Part shown: positions 25,357 through 34,787 of the stretch, one piece after another
Layout of the letters: every line of letters begins with the position of its first letter
Numbering within the stretch: position 1 is the first letter of the stretch
Assembly (NCBI GenBank): GCA_963785585.1
Contig: CAWAVW010000004.1
Span: 1,116,001-1,180,000 of the forward strand
DNA from: Palsa-295 sp963785585
GTDB lineage: Bacteria; Acidobacteriota; Terriglobia; Acidiferrales; UBA7541
Direction of reading: 5' to 3'
Length of the DNA: 64,000 nt
Position numbers and translations under genes: made by a program
The notes under the pieces: model-generated
Databases searched by the model: none
Told to the model about the DNA's origin: nothing
What the model saw: only the letters and a program-made list of their open reading frames with translations

Positions 25357-27474
25357 TTAGCGGAACGTTGGAAACTTGAAGATGCCTTTGCCGTTTCCGT
25401 TGGCGCTGCCCGGCTTGGCATTTCCGTTTTTCGCCGACGCAGCTTTCTTCGTGGCGCCGTTTCCGTTGCGCACCATCACGTTCGAATCGCGGCCCGGGAT
25501 GCGCGAAGGATCGGCCGGACGCGGCGTGAACGAATGGTGCTGCGCGGACGGCGGCGGAGCGAGCAGCCGGGCGATGTGCGTGATGCGTTCCTGTTTGTAC
25601 GGCTTGGCCATGCAGACCACGGCGCCGAGCGAATGCGCGTTGGAATAATCGCTGGGATACGCGGAGCCGGTGGTGAGCACCACGGGAATGTGGCGCAGGC
25701 GCGGCGTCTGCTTCACGTGCGCGCACAGGTCGTAGCCCGGCAGTCCTTCGCCCTCTACTTCGGCGATGATCAGCGCGGGGGTCACCATGTCGAGCAGGTT
25801 GCGGCCTTCCTTCGCGCTCGACAGTGCAATCACTTCGTAGCCGTCTTTTTCCAGGCAGCACTTCAGCGATTCGCGGACCATCGCGTCGCCGTCCACCGCC
25901 AGAATCACCGGTTTTTTCACATCGAGGCTGGTGAGTTTTTCGGCGAGCATTCCGTTCGCCGCAAACGCCGCTTTCAGCGAGCTGAGTTGCACCGGCGTGT
26001 TGGCCAGCGTGCGGCCGTTGGTATCCACAATGTGCTGCCCGGGCACGACGCCCAACACCACGGCCACCGCGCGGCGGCCATTGCCCAGATCCTGTACGCG
26101 GGCGACCATCCCTGGCTGCTCGGCCTGAATGCCGTGCGGCATCTTGCTGTACGGGAACGTGACCGCCAGTTCCATGCCGCGCATGTAGCAATCGAGATTG
26201 GTGTGAAACAAAACGCCGAGGCGCGAGACGTCCACCGTGGTGGCGACTTCGTCGAGTCCCTGGCCGGTGAGATTTTTGGTGCGCACGCGCAGCGGAGCGG
26301 AAATCAAAGCGCGGCGCTTGCGGCGGCGTTCGGGTTGCACAGGCGCCGCGGATTTCGCGGCTTCGGCCTGCGGCGCGGGCTCTTCGATTTTCGGCGGCGC
26401 CACGGGAGCCTGCTTCGCGACGGTTTCGACGAATTCCTGCACCGCAGGAGCGGTGGCGTGCAGCGTCGAGTGCGCGTCGGAGTCCGCAGGCGCGGAAGCG
26501 TGGCCGTTTTTCGCGGGAGCCGATGGCGATGCGCTGCCGATGGCCGCAGAGAGCGAGGTCTGATTCGAGTCGCCCCAGAAATTTTTCAGCCGCGAAGCGA
26601 ACAGGCTGACCTTCGAGCGATCGGAGTTTTCTTTTGCAGTTTCTTTTGCGGTGGCGCCGGATTTCGTCGGAACGGCATCGGCTCCGGCAGCGGCGGTGTG
26701 CACGAGCGGCTTTTCCGTTTCTGCGAGATCGTAGCGCTTGGCGGCTTCGGCGACCGGCTCCCAAGGAGTTTCAGACTGCCGTGACGCTTCCGGAATCGCC
26801 GGCACATCGACGGACGCGGCGTTTTCCGTTGCGGAAATTTCCGCGGCAAACGATTCGGCGGCTTCCGGCAGCGAACCGCAGGTTGCGTGCGGCTCCACAT
26901 TTTCCAGTTGCGGCGCGGCATGGCCGGTCTGCTCGGCCACGAATTCCTCGGCGGCGGCGCTGATTTCGGCGACCGCTACTTCCTGCTGAATTTCGTGCAC
27001 GAATTCCTGGGTGTCGGCTTCTTCCTTGGCTTCGGCGGCGGCCGCTGCTTCCATTTGGGCTTCCACGTCGGCGTTCGCCGGCACGTCGGACTGCGTTCCC
27101 GCGTTCACCGCGGCAAGAGCTTCGGCCACCTGGCGCTCGGCTTCGATTTGTTCGGGCGTGCGCTCGGCGGCGGGCGCTGCCTCGTTCAGAGCATCGGCGG
27201 AATTCGCCTGCGCGCTCGATTCTTCACTGGCGCGCGCGAGCAGCGAATCCAAACCTTCCGGGCGCGTTTCGGCCGGCGGCGTGGTGGCATCGGGGGCGGC
27301 GGATTCGTTCGTCGGTCGGCCTTCGGCGTGAGCCTGTTCGAGGTACATGGCGGACAGGCGTTCGCGCGCTTCGGCGTCTTCGCAAGCGGAAGAAAACCGC
27401 GCGGCGCTGAATTTACCGGAGTTGTGCGGCTCCGCGTTCGGATCAAACAAAGGGAAATGGGTCGCGTCGCTCAT
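25357..27474 (-). CDS. PilZ domain plus degenerate response-regulator receiver protein
   Basis: 705 residues. The N-terminal half (1-380) is low-complexity, Ala/Glu-rich and probably disordered. A PilZ domain follows at about 383-495, with the c-di-GMP-binding RRRKRR-ALISAPLRVR start and a 'TVDVSRLGVLF' segment standing for DxSxxG (here D-V-S-R-L-G). The C-terminal receiver domain spans about 520-640: KKPVILAVDGDAMVRE, VVLTTGSAY (Thr switch) and CMAKPYK (Lys) are kept. The phosphorylatable Asp is Glu572 (LIIAEVEGEG, codon at 25759-25761). It is thus a pseudo-receiver, possibly locked in an active-like state. The tail is Gly/Asn/Lys-rich. Likely a cytoplasmic c-di-GMP effector. Confidence 0.85.
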   Translation of the reverse strand: MSDATHFPLFDPNAEPHNSGKFSAARFSSACEDAEARERLSAMYLEQAHAEGRPTNESAAPDATTPPAETRPEGLDSLLARASEESSAQANSADALNEAAPAAERTPEQIEAERQVAEALAAVNAGTQSDVPANADVEAQMEAAAAAEAKEEADTQEFVHEIQQEVAVAEISAAAEEFVAEQTGHAAPQLENVEPHATCGSLPEAAESFAAEISATENAASVDVPAIPEASRQSETPWEPVAEAAKRYDLAETEKPLVHTAAAGADAVPTKSGATAKETAKENSDRSKVSLFASRLKNFWGDSNQTSLSAAIGSASPSAPAKNGHASAPADSDAHSTLHATAPAVQEFVETVAKQAPVAPPKIEEPAPQAEAAKSAAPVQPERRRKRRALISAPLRVRTKNLTGQGLDEVATTVDVSRLGVLFHTNLDCYMRGMELAVTFPYSKMPHGIQAEQPGMVARVQDLGNGRRAVAVVLGVVPGQHIVDTNGRTLANTPVQLSSLKAAFAANGMLAEKLTSLDVKKPVILAVDGDAMVRESLKCCLEKDGYEVIALSSAKEGRNLLDMVTPALIIAEVEGEGLPGYDLCAHVKQTPRLRHIPVVLTTGSAYPSDYSNAHSLGAVVCMAKPYKQERITHIARLLAPPPSAQHHSFTPRPADPSRIPGRDSNVMVRNGNGATKKAASAKNGNAKPGSANGNGKGIFKFPTFR

Positions 27475-27645
27475 TCAGTCTAGGTCCTCGTTTCGGTGTG
27501 GTGCTCCGAGAATGAAATTTACCGGGCGGAAATGGGGCGCGCGATAGGGGAAAAGTCACATTCGAGCGGTACCGAGGTGTGGGTTGGGAGTAGTACTACG
27601 GTAAGGCGGCGTAAGTGGCTGATTCGAGACCGTATATCGATTCAG

Positions 27646-27757
27646 TGTCCGAAGTTTAGTGGCTCGGACAGTGGATCGTGGGTACAGTCAGCCACCCTGC
27701 GTCGGCTGAGCCCCGGCGTGGGGACGTTCGACACGCCTGCCGGACCAACCGTCCGGC
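27646..27757. ncRNA. Candidate structured RNA: four consecutive hairpins
   Basis: TGTCCGA/TCGGACA (27646-27652 with 27664-27670), TCAGCC/GGCTGA (27688-27693 with 27704-27709), GGCGTG/CACGCC (27715-27720 with 27732-27737) and GCCGGAC/GTCCGGC (27739-27745 with 27751-27757). Loops are 5-11 bases. It lies 170-280 bases before the PilZ gene on its strand, so it could be a leader element; it could equally be read from the plus strand. No known riboswitch consensus recognised. Confidence 0.3.
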
Positions 27758-28034
27758 TGGAGAGCCTAACTTACGGTGGTTGGGGTCGATTGGCTATGTA
27801 GCGCGGGGAAATGGGTTGACAGAGCCAAAACGGGAAGCATTCCAAAGTGGAACATCCTCGGGCGCTCGTTTTTCGCGTTTCTCGCCCCCAAAACGCCAGG
27901 ATGTCACGAAATGTCCTATCTTGTCGGCTTATGCCATTTGCCCTAGCGAACGGTACCCGCTACTTTAGTCGCAGCTGCACATCCTCTCCAGAGCTGGCAG
28001 CTACAGCGTGGATCGAGTTGGGCAGAACGAGATA

Positions 28035-28089
28035 GGGGAACGGTCGAAGGCTGAAGGGCTGGGGCGCCCACTGCTGACGACCGTTCCCC
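28035..28089. repeat. Inverted repeat, 12 bp arms
   Basis: GGGGAACGGTCG (28035-28046) and CGACCGTTCCCC (28078-28089) with a 31 base loop. No T-tract on either side. Role unknown. Confidence 0.6.
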
Positions 28090-28103
28090 TTCTTCAATTT
28101 ATG

Positions 28104-28127
28104 GGCTGTGGCAGCCCTGCCACAGCC
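28104..28127. repeat. Perfect 10 bp hairpin
   Basis: GGCTGTGGCA (28104-28113), loop GCCC, TGCCACAGCC (28118-28127), then GTTTGG. Could be a weak terminator or a further dispersed repeat; I saw only one copy in the window. Confidence 0.5.
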
Positions 28128-28280
28128 GTTTGGTATCGGCAAGACTCCTCGAATCAGCTCGTAGTGAACCGGCGCCACCCAAAACCCAGTCTCGAACGCG
28201 GGAGCTCGCCGGCGAGCGATCTGGGGTGACGCGCGAACCTGCAACCAGCAGCGCCGGGCGTGACGCGCGACGTTGACTCT

Positions 28281-28923
28281 GTAGCGGCCGCACGACGCGA
28301 CCAGCGTCGTGCGGGCAGCCTGAAACCGAAACCAAAGCGCGCAGACGTGGGCGTCTACGCTACGAAAGGCAGCGACCGTGCAGACGCTTCGAATGGCGCG
28401 CGGCATTTGAACTCCGTCACGCGCTGGCCGCATATCCGGCCACGCCCACGATGGGACAACGGGCGGATTTTGCCTCTGTAGCGGCGGGCTTCAGGCCCGC
28501 CAGCCTTCGGTTTTGGGTTTGCGTCGCTGCGTCGCATCGCGCGAAAAATCAACGTCAACGGCTGGCGGGCGTGAAGCCCGCCGCTACAAAAGAATCCAGG
28601 CGCGGCGTTCGGCGGCCCCGCCTCGGCGTTCGGCGAAACGACGCTCGCAGCCTTTCGTAGCGTAGACGCCCACGTCTGCGCGCGTGAGTCCGCGCCAGCG
28701 GACGAGCGTGGCGTTCGTCAACGCAAGCAAACCGTCCGGCGCGAGCGCCGTGAAACCATGGGCGCCGCCCGCCCGTCCTAAGTGACTGAAAGATTTGGAA
28801 CTTTCGGGCGCGCGGCAACGAACCGAAGCTGCAAACCGAAGCTGCAGACCCAGGTAGGCAACCTGCCCGAATCGTGGCAGCATCTTCACTGTGCAAATTC
28901 CGTTTTGGGGTGTACGAACGCTG
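28281..28923. repeat. Intergenic hairpin mosaic 11 (first standard D1)
   Basis: R3 at 28281-28320, R2' at 28339-28363, a 110 bp D1 doublet at 28478-28587 and R2 at 28657-28681, 69 bases after D1. The rest up to 28923 is the leader of the next gene. Confidence 0.85.
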
Positions 28924-30888
28924 ATGAATTTCGCGGGACCTTTCGCTCGAGGCTTGGCTCGGAACCGTTTCTCGTTGGCCGCCATTCTGTGTTTTGCCGC
29001 GTCGGTGTCGTCCCTTTCGGCGCAGGGAATTCAAACCGAACTGCACGCGCGCGCCCGAGTGTTTCCCACGGTCGGCGCGGGCGCGGCCAAAATCGAGCGC
29101 GGCCCCGGCGGGCGCTACTACATCCTGGCGTCGCCGGAGAGCGAGATCGGCATTTACAACGCGGCGGGCAAGCGCCTGGGCCAAATTCCCAACGAAAAAT
29201 CCGGCACCGCGACGATCAAGTACGCGGTCGATTTTGACATCGACGCGATGGGCCGCCTGTTTGTGGCCGACCGCGGCGCCAACGCCGTGAAGATTTTCGC
29301 GCCGGACGGCTCGCTCGAAGCGACCGTGAACATCACCGCGCCGATGTCCGTGGTGGCGCTGTCGCACGGCGAATTCGCGGTGGTCACGCTGCGCTCCGAT
29401 CACCTGGTCCGCGTGATGGACGAGCACGGAAAATTCGTCCGCAGCTTCGGCAACGTGCAGGACGCCATCGGCGCAAAAACCGAAACCGCGAGCGCCGAGG
29501 AAGGCCCGCAGGGCTACGCCGCCGGATACAACGCCGAATACGCCGCGCACACCCACGAAACGTTTGCGATGAATATCGGCAAAGTGTACAGCGACGACGC
29601 CGGCCACATTTATTTTGCGTTCACCGCGCTGGACGATCCCACGTTCCGCAAATACGATCCGTTTGGCTACGCGGCGTACGAAGCGGTGATTCCCGCGCAG
29701 TCGCTGATACCGGACATCGATCGCGGCGACGCCAAGGTGCAAGTGGGCGCGAACGTCTCCGGAATGGCGGGCATCGGCAACTTTTTTTCGTTTGGCACCA
29801 TGTATTCGGTGGGCGGCGCGGCGCAATTCATGATGAACGGCGGCCACGGCGGCGGTCGCGGTCCGGGCGGCGGCGGTGGACGCGGCGGCGGATTGAATGG
29901 CGGCCCGGGAGGCGGGCGCGGCGGAGCGGGGGCCACAAATTTTGCGTCGTCCGGATATTCCACGGGCTCGAGCGCGAGCAACGACGAGAGCGGCGACGCA
30001 ACTTTGACCGGCTCAACCAGTTTTTCCGGAGAGAGCGGCACGCTTTCGATCGACAGCACGGAAATTTCCGATCCGAACGCCACGGCCGACGCGAATACGC
30101 TGCTCGGCGTCGGCGGGCTTGGCGGATTGTACGGTTCGTCCGGCACGAATCTGGTGCTGGCGGCCAACGGAATGGCGGGCGCGGATAGCGAAGGCGGGCT
30201 GATCGGAATTTTCGGTCCGCGCGGCCCCGGCGGATTCGGCGGCATTCCCGGCGAGTTTGGCCCGCGCGGCGGCGGTGGCTTTGGCGGCCCCGGCGGACCG
30301 GGCGGCTTCGGCGCAAATCCCAATCAAGGTCCGGCGGGAACGATCGAAGCTTCGATTCCCACACCGCCGCCGAGCGGCAGCGCGTCCGGTGCGGGGCGCG
30401 CGACGCAGCCCACGCTCAGCGCCACGCCGAACGCGGCCGCGCCTCTGCCAAACGCGCGTCCGGGCGACAACGGCGGTCGCGGCTACGGCGGTCACAACGG
30501 ATTTGGCCGCGATTTCAATCAGCACAGCTACGCAGCCGTGGTGCGTTTCAATCAGACCGGGCCGGACACGAAAATCAAACCGGTGCTGCACGCCATCGGC
30601 GTCGATCCGGTGAGCCAGGAAGTGTGGACCGGCGTTGGCGACGTGCTGGTGCATTTCGATAATCTGGGCAATCGCATGGACGCGTACGTGATCGCCACGC
30701 CTTCGGGAGCGCCGCTCGAGGCGACCAGCATCCTGGTCGAGCCGGAGCGATTGCTGATCGTCGGCGATCCCACCGGCATTTACGATTTCGCGCGTCCGGA
30801 CAAAGCCGATCGCGCCGCGAAGGCCGCCGTCGCTGCGGCGCCGAGCCCGGCCGCGACCGCGCCGGCTGCTGCTCCCACCAAACAGTAA
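28924..30888 (+). CDS. Secreted NHL/beta-propeller-like protein with glycine-rich inserts
   Basis: 654 residues from ATG 28924 (a GTG at 28891 is an alternative). Signal peptide FSLAAILCFAASVSSLSAQG. The N-terminal part reads as NHL/six-bladed propeller strands (GGRYYILASPESEIGIYNAAG; DIDAMGRLFVADRGANAVKIF; GHIYFAFTALD). Two long Gly-rich inserts, at about residues 305-337 (GGHGGGRGPGGGGG) and 430-469 (GPRGPGGFGGIPGEFGPRG), have a partly collagen-like GXY pattern. Propeller strands resume after them (HSYAAVVRFNQTG; VDPVSQEVWTGVGDVLVHFD). The tail is Ala/Pro-rich. Function unknown; extracellular or periplasmic binding is likely. Confidence 0.7.
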   Translation: MNFAGPFARGLARNRFSLAAILCFAASVSSLSAQGIQTELHARARVFPTVGAGAAKIERGPGGRYYILASPESEIGIYNAAGKRLGQIPNEKSGTATIKYAVDFDIDAMGRLFVADRGANAVKIFAPDGSLEATVNITAPMSVVALSHGEFAVVTLRSDHLVRVMDEHGKFVRSFGNVQDAIGAKTETASAEEGPQGYAAGYNAEYAAHTHETFAMNIGKVYSDDAGHIYFAFTALDDPTFRKYDPFGYAAYEAVIPAQSLIPDIDRGDAKVQVGANVSGMAGIGNFFSFGTMYSVGGAAQFMMNGGHGGGRGPGGGGGRGGGLNGGPGGGRGGAGATNFASSGYSTGSSASNDESGDATLTGSTSFSGESGTLSIDSTEISDPNATADANTLLGVGGLGGLYGSSGTNLVLAANGMAGADSEGGLIGIFGPRGPGGFGGIPGEFGPRGGGGFGGPGGPGGFGANPNQGPAGTIEASIPTPPPSGSASGAGRATQPTLSATPNAAAPLPNARPGDNGGRGYGGHNGFGRDFNQHSYAAVVRFNQTGPDTKIKPVLHAIGVDPVSQEVWTGVGDVLVHFDNLGNRMDAYVIATPSGAPLEATSILVEPERLLIVGDPTGIYDFARPDKADRAAKAAVAAAPSPAATAPAAAPTKQ

Positions 30889-30982
30889 ATCGCCGCCGCC
30901 GCGCAAATTTCATCTTCGCCAAACTATCACGTAACACGCGATGCGGTACAATGCGCGGCTGTCGAAACCCCGGGGGCGCCGC

Positions 30983-31135
30983 GTGTCTGAAAATTCGGTC
31001 ATCAGTAAGAAGGGCAAACTGCAGGGCAAGAAGCTCTCAAAGCTGCGCACGCTTTCGGTGGTCAAAGGCCCCGGCAATTTCACCAAGTTCAAGCCTCCGG
31101 TGGATATTCACACTAAGAAGAAAAAACACACCTAG
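30983..31135 (+). CDS. Small basic protein, function unknown
   Basis: 50 residues from GTG at 30983: MSENSVISKKGKLQGKKLSK and so on, with a Lys-rich end (HTKKKKHT). No signal or membrane segment, no cysteines. A -10-like TACAAT at 30949-30954 sits just before it, which favours this start over the ATG at 30941; GGGGGC is nine to ten bases upstream. The composition suggests nucleic acid or ribosome binding, but I recognise no family. Confidence 0.5.
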   Translation: MSENSVISKKGKLQGKKLSKLRTLSVVKGPGNFTKFKPPVDIHTKKKKHT

Positions 31136-31724
31136 CGATTGTGATGCGGGGTAACGCGTTCGCCTCGGCGTTCGGCCCGGCGACCGTGAAAACGCTTCGA
31201 ATGGCGCGCGGATTTTGAATTCGGTCCCGCGCTTGCCGCATACCCGGACACGCCCACGCTGCGAAAACGCGCGCATTTTGCATTTGTAGCGGCGGGCTTC
31301 ACGCCCGCCAGCCTTAGGTTTTAGGTTTGCGTCGCTGCGTCGCATCGCGCGAAAAATCAACGTCAACGGCTGGCGGGCGTGAAGCCCGCCGCTACAAAAC
31401 GATCTAAGCGCCGCCGTCGTGGCCCCCGCGAAAATCGCAGCTTTTAGTAGCGTAGACGCCCACGTCTGCGCGCGCGAGTCCGCGCCAGCGGACGAGCGTG
31501 CCCTTCGTCGGCGCAGGCAACGCCAAGCCAGAATCAACACCAAAACCAACACCAAAACCAACACCAAAACCAAAACCAAAGCGCGCAGACGTGGGCGTCT
31601 ACGCTACGAAAGGCTGCGGCTGTGCAAGCGCTACGAAAGGGAGCGGGCGCGCAAACGCTACGAAAGGCTGCGACTGTGCAAACGCTTCGAATGGCGCGCG
31701 GCGCGCCGCGGTTCGGAATGCGGA
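31136..31724. repeat. Intergenic hairpin mosaic 12
   Basis: D1 (110 bp) at 31286-31395 and D2 at 31447-31607, which is 161 bp, the longest of the ladder, with the CCAAAA tract at about 31534-31580. After R2' the motif GCTACGAAAGGCTGCGACTG repeats about three times (31600-31690). Confidence 0.88.
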
Positions 31725-34700
31725 TTACTTCAGCGGCTTGAGCAGCGACGTCCAGTTGGTGATGAGCATCACGGGCACGGGAACGGCCTGCGTGGCGCGA
31801 TCGATCGCCACGAACGTCTTGCCGTCCGGCCCCACGCTGAACGCCTCCCAGCGCTTGTCTTCCTCGGAATCCGGAAATACGGGCCGCACGTTCGATACTT
31901 GAACGGCCGCGCCGCTGGCTGCGATGTCCGCCACCATCACTTTGTTCGTATCGGTCGCGCGAAAAAATAATTCCTTCCCGCCGCGCGGCCAGGTGGGGCG
32001 CGCGCCGCCGTTGGTGGAGACTTGCCACTTGCCGCCGCCCGTGGCGCTGGCCGCGACGATGTACACCTCGTAGCGACCGGATTCGTTCGACGCGTAGGCC
32101 AGCCATTTTCCGTCCGGCGAAAGCGCCGGCTGCACTGCGTTTCCGGCAACGCTCACGACCACCTTGGGTTCTCCGGTCAGGTGGAATGGATCGGAGGGCG
32201 GAGTCCCGGCCACCAGCGGCTGCGTGACAATCTGATAATTCGTCGAGCCTTTGTAATCGCCGACGGCATACGCCAGCATTCCGGCACTCCAGCTCATATC
32301 GGCAAACGATCGGCCGGTGGTGGTCGTGCCGATCGACACCGCCTGCGTTGCGCCATCCGCGGGCTGCACGAATCCCTTGATGCTCGCGTCCCGATTGGAC
32401 GAAAACACCATGTACTTCTCGTCGGCGGACCAATTCGCGAATTGGTGCACGTAGGGACCAAACGTGGCGCGCGTCTTCGTCCCTTTCAGCAGATCGAAAA
32501 TCCAGATGTTGTTGCCGTCGCCGGAGTCCACCATCACCGCGAGCTTGTCTCCCGCGGGCGAAACTTTCGGTCCGTTGAATTCGCCGGGATCGCCGATCGT
32601 GCTCAGCCTCTTTCCGCTCCGGTCGTAGAGCGAGATCTGTTCGTTGCCCATCGAACCATCGCCGGGAATATACGACAGCAATCCGTTTTCCGACGCGCTG
32701 AAGGTGCTGACAAAAATAATCGGATTCACTTCGGCGTGATTGGCGATCGCCACGGCCTCCCCGACCGTCGAAAGCGATTTCAAGTCGAAGTGCTGGGCCA
32801 TCAGCGCGGTCTGCCGTCCGAACAGCAGATAGCCCGGCGCGGCGAACACCGCCGCCGATTCATTGTGAAATAGGAATTTCGGCGCAGCGCCGTCGAGCGA
32901 GCCCACATACACCGACGAAGCGCCCGCCGTGCGCGCGTGCGCGAAAAACAGAAAGTGTTTGCCGTCCGGCAGAAATTGCGGCCAGCGATGGCTGGTCTCG
33001 TCCTTCGAGGAGTCGATGCTCGTCACCACACGCGTCGTGCCGCCGGTATCGGCCACCGCGGAAAGCCCGCTGCCGATCGCGGTCGAAATCACGATCGTGC
33101 CGCTCGCGCCCCACGAACCGCCGCGGGCGCCCTCGGCCTGCGTGTCGCAGAGCGGAGTGATCGGACCGCCGCCCGCATCCATGCGATTGAGCTTGGCAGG
33201 CGTAAAAAAGGCAATCGAGCGGCTGTCCGGCGACCAGAATGGATTGCGCGCTCCGCTGGTGCCGGCAAGTTCGGTGGCCACGGGCGAATTGAGCGCGCGA
33301 ATCCAGAGCGTGCGCTCGCCGTCTCGATTGACGGCGGCAAACACCATGCGCGAGCCGTCTGGCGAAAGCACCGGCGGGCCGGGAAGATTTCCCGCGTAGG
33401 TGAAGAAATGATCGGCCGGAGGAGCGATCGTCGCGATGATCGTCGGCATCGGCTGCGGCGGATGCAGAAAATAATTCGCGGCGAGCGCGAGTGCGGCGAT
33501 GGCGCACGCAGCGGCCACAATCCAGGCGAGCGCCGAACTGCGCGGCGTTTGTGCGGTGGCGTTTCCGACCGCGCCGAACGACGTTGAGCTCGCAGCCTGC
33601 TGCGGCGCGTTCAGCGTGCTTTGTGTTCCGGCAGCGGACGCTCCGCTGACGGCGCTGTCTGCCGCGCCGGAAATCACTTGTTCGATGGCGATGCGCGCTT
33701 CGCCGATCGCCTGCAGCCGCTGCTTCGGCTCTTTCTGCAGGCAGCGATGAATCAACTCTACGATGCGCGGCGGCGTGAACGTCGGCAGCGCGCTCCATTC
33801 CGGCTCGCCGCGAATTACCGCCGCCAAAATGTCGGACGACGTTTCACCGGTGAACGCCTGCTTGCCGCACAGCGTTTCGTACAGCACGCAGCCGAACGAC
33901 CAGATGTCGGTGCGGCGGTCGAGCTGCTTGCCCTTGGCCTGCTCGGGAGACATGTACGCCGCGGTGCCGAGAATCACGCCCGCCATCGTCGTCATCGCGG
34001 TGAGCGTGGGCGAATTCTGCAGGTCGCTCGACGAAGGATCGCCTTCGATCGCTTTCGCCAAACCAAAATCCAAAACTTTTACCACGCCGTCGGGGCGGAT
34101 TTTCACGTTGGCTGGTTTCAGGTCGCGGTGAATGATGCCGCGGTCGTGCGCCGCCTCGAGCGCTTCGGCGATTTGCCGGGCGATTGGCAGCGCGTCCTCG
34201 AGCGGAAACGTAGGAGCGGCGAGCGACGATGCCGTGGCGGCGGCAGCGCTGGCGAGCGTGCCGTGCGGCGCAGGCGCGGCGCCGGAATCGAGCGATGCGC
34301 GGCTCGCTCCCGAACCTGCCGCCGCATTGCGCGAACTCGGCCGCGACGCCGCTTCGTTCGCTTTGCGGATCAGCTCGGCGAGCGTTGGCCCTTCGACCAG
34401 CTCCATCACCAGCGCGGGTGGCTCGCCGACGTACACGAGCGACCGGTCGGAGCTGAGCGGATCGTATTTTACCGGCGGGGAACTGAGCAGCGAGCCGCTC
34501 GACTCGGACGAGGATGTGGATTTCGCTGGCGTCGGCGGGGCCGTGCCGGTCTCGAGTCCGTAAATCGCGGCGATGTTGGGATGGTTCAGCGAGGCGAGCA
34601 CTTGCGCTTCGCGCTGGAACCGCGCCATGCGTTCGGCGTCTGCGGCAAACGCGGCGGGCAGCACTTTCAGCGCGACTTCGCGGCCCAGTTGCGTATCGCG

Positions 34701-34787
34701 CGCGCGATACACTTCGCCCATGCCGCCAGCGCCGAGCGGTGACAGGATTTCGTACGGTCCGATTCGCGAGCCGGCAGCCAGTGGCAT
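31725..34787 (-). CDS. Membrane Ser/Thr protein kinase with C-terminal TolB-like propeller
   Basis: 1020 residues. The Hanks-type kinase domain is intact: GAGGMGEV at 19-26, Lys41 (VALKVLP), Glu60, HRDLKPAN at 220-227, DFG at 240-242, and GTAAYMSPEQAKG. Between the hinge (ALVMELVEG) and helix E there is an extra Ala/Ser-rich insertion of about 50 residues (146-195), and another Ser-rich one at 82-116. A single membrane helix (WIVAAACAIAALALAANYF) leads to an extracytoplasmic beta-propeller of PD40/WD40-like repeats (PVLSPDGSRMVFAA; NPFWSPDSRSIAFF; PALSPDGKWLAYASN). Such kinases probably sense an external ligand through the propeller. ATG at 34787. The target is unknown. Confidence 0.93.
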   Translation of the reverse strand: MPLAAGSRIGPYEILSPLGAGGMGEVYRARDTQLGREVALKVLPAAFAADAERMARFQREAQVLASLNHPNIAAIYGLETGTAPPTPAKSTSSSESSGSLLSSPPVKYDPLSSDRSLVYVGEPPALVMELVEGPTLAELIRKANEAASRPSSRNAAAGSGASRASLDSGAAPAPHGTLASAAAATASSLAAPTFPLEDALPIARQIAEALEAAHDRGIIHRDLKPANVKIRPDGVVKVLDFGLAKAIEGDPSSSDLQNSPTLTAMTTMAGVILGTAAYMSPEQAKGKQLDRRTDIWSFGCVLYETLCGKQAFTGETSSDILAAVIRGEPEWSALPTFTPPRIVELIHRCLQKEPKQRLQAIGEARIAIEQVISGAADSAVSGASAAGTQSTLNAPQQAASSTSFGAVGNATAQTPRSSALAWIVAAACAIAALALAANYFLHPPQPMPTIIATIAPPADHFFTYAGNLPGPPVLSPDGSRMVFAAVNRDGERTLWIRALNSPVATELAGTSGARNPFWSPDSRSIAFFTPAKLNRMDAGGGPITPLCDTQAEGARGGSWGASGTIVISTAIGSGLSAVADTGGTTRVVTSIDSSKDETSHRWPQFLPDGKHFLFFAHARTAGASSVYVGSLDGAAPKFLFHNESAAVFAAPGYLLFGRQTALMAQHFDLKSLSTVGEAVAIANHAEVNPIIFVSTFSASENGLLSYIPGDGSMGNEQISLYDRSGKRLSTIGDPGEFNGPKVSPAGDKLAVMVDSGDGNNIWIFDLLKGTKTRATFGPYVHQFANWSADEKYMVFSSNRDASIKGFVQPADGATQAVSIGTTTTGRSFADMSWSAGMLAYAVGDYKGSTNYQIVTQPLVAGTPPSDPFHLTGEPKVVVSVAGNAVQPALSPDGKWLAYASNESGRYEVYIVAASATGGGKWQVSTNGGARPTWPRGGKELFFRATDTNKVMVADIAASGAAVQVSNVRPVFPDSEEDKRWEAFSVGPDGKTFVAIDRATQAVPVPVMLITNWTSLLKPLK

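Larger units (their letters stand above)
27475..28280. other. 800 base gap with hairpins but without GTAG repeats
   Basis: Unlike other gaps, 27475-28280 has no R1-R5 units. It holds four hairpins in a row (27646-27757), an inverted repeat of 12 bp arms at 28035-28089 and a perfect hairpin at 28104-28127. A TTGACA occurs on the plus strand at 27815. It is the upstream region of the PilZ gene and may hold a leader RNA or a small RNA gene. No protein gene is supported. Confidence 0.6.

Noticed and set aside
27475..27830. c-di-GMP riboswitch upstream of the PilZ gene
   Set aside because: Neither the GEMM-I core nor a tetraloop-receptor arrangement could be found; only generic hairpins are visible.
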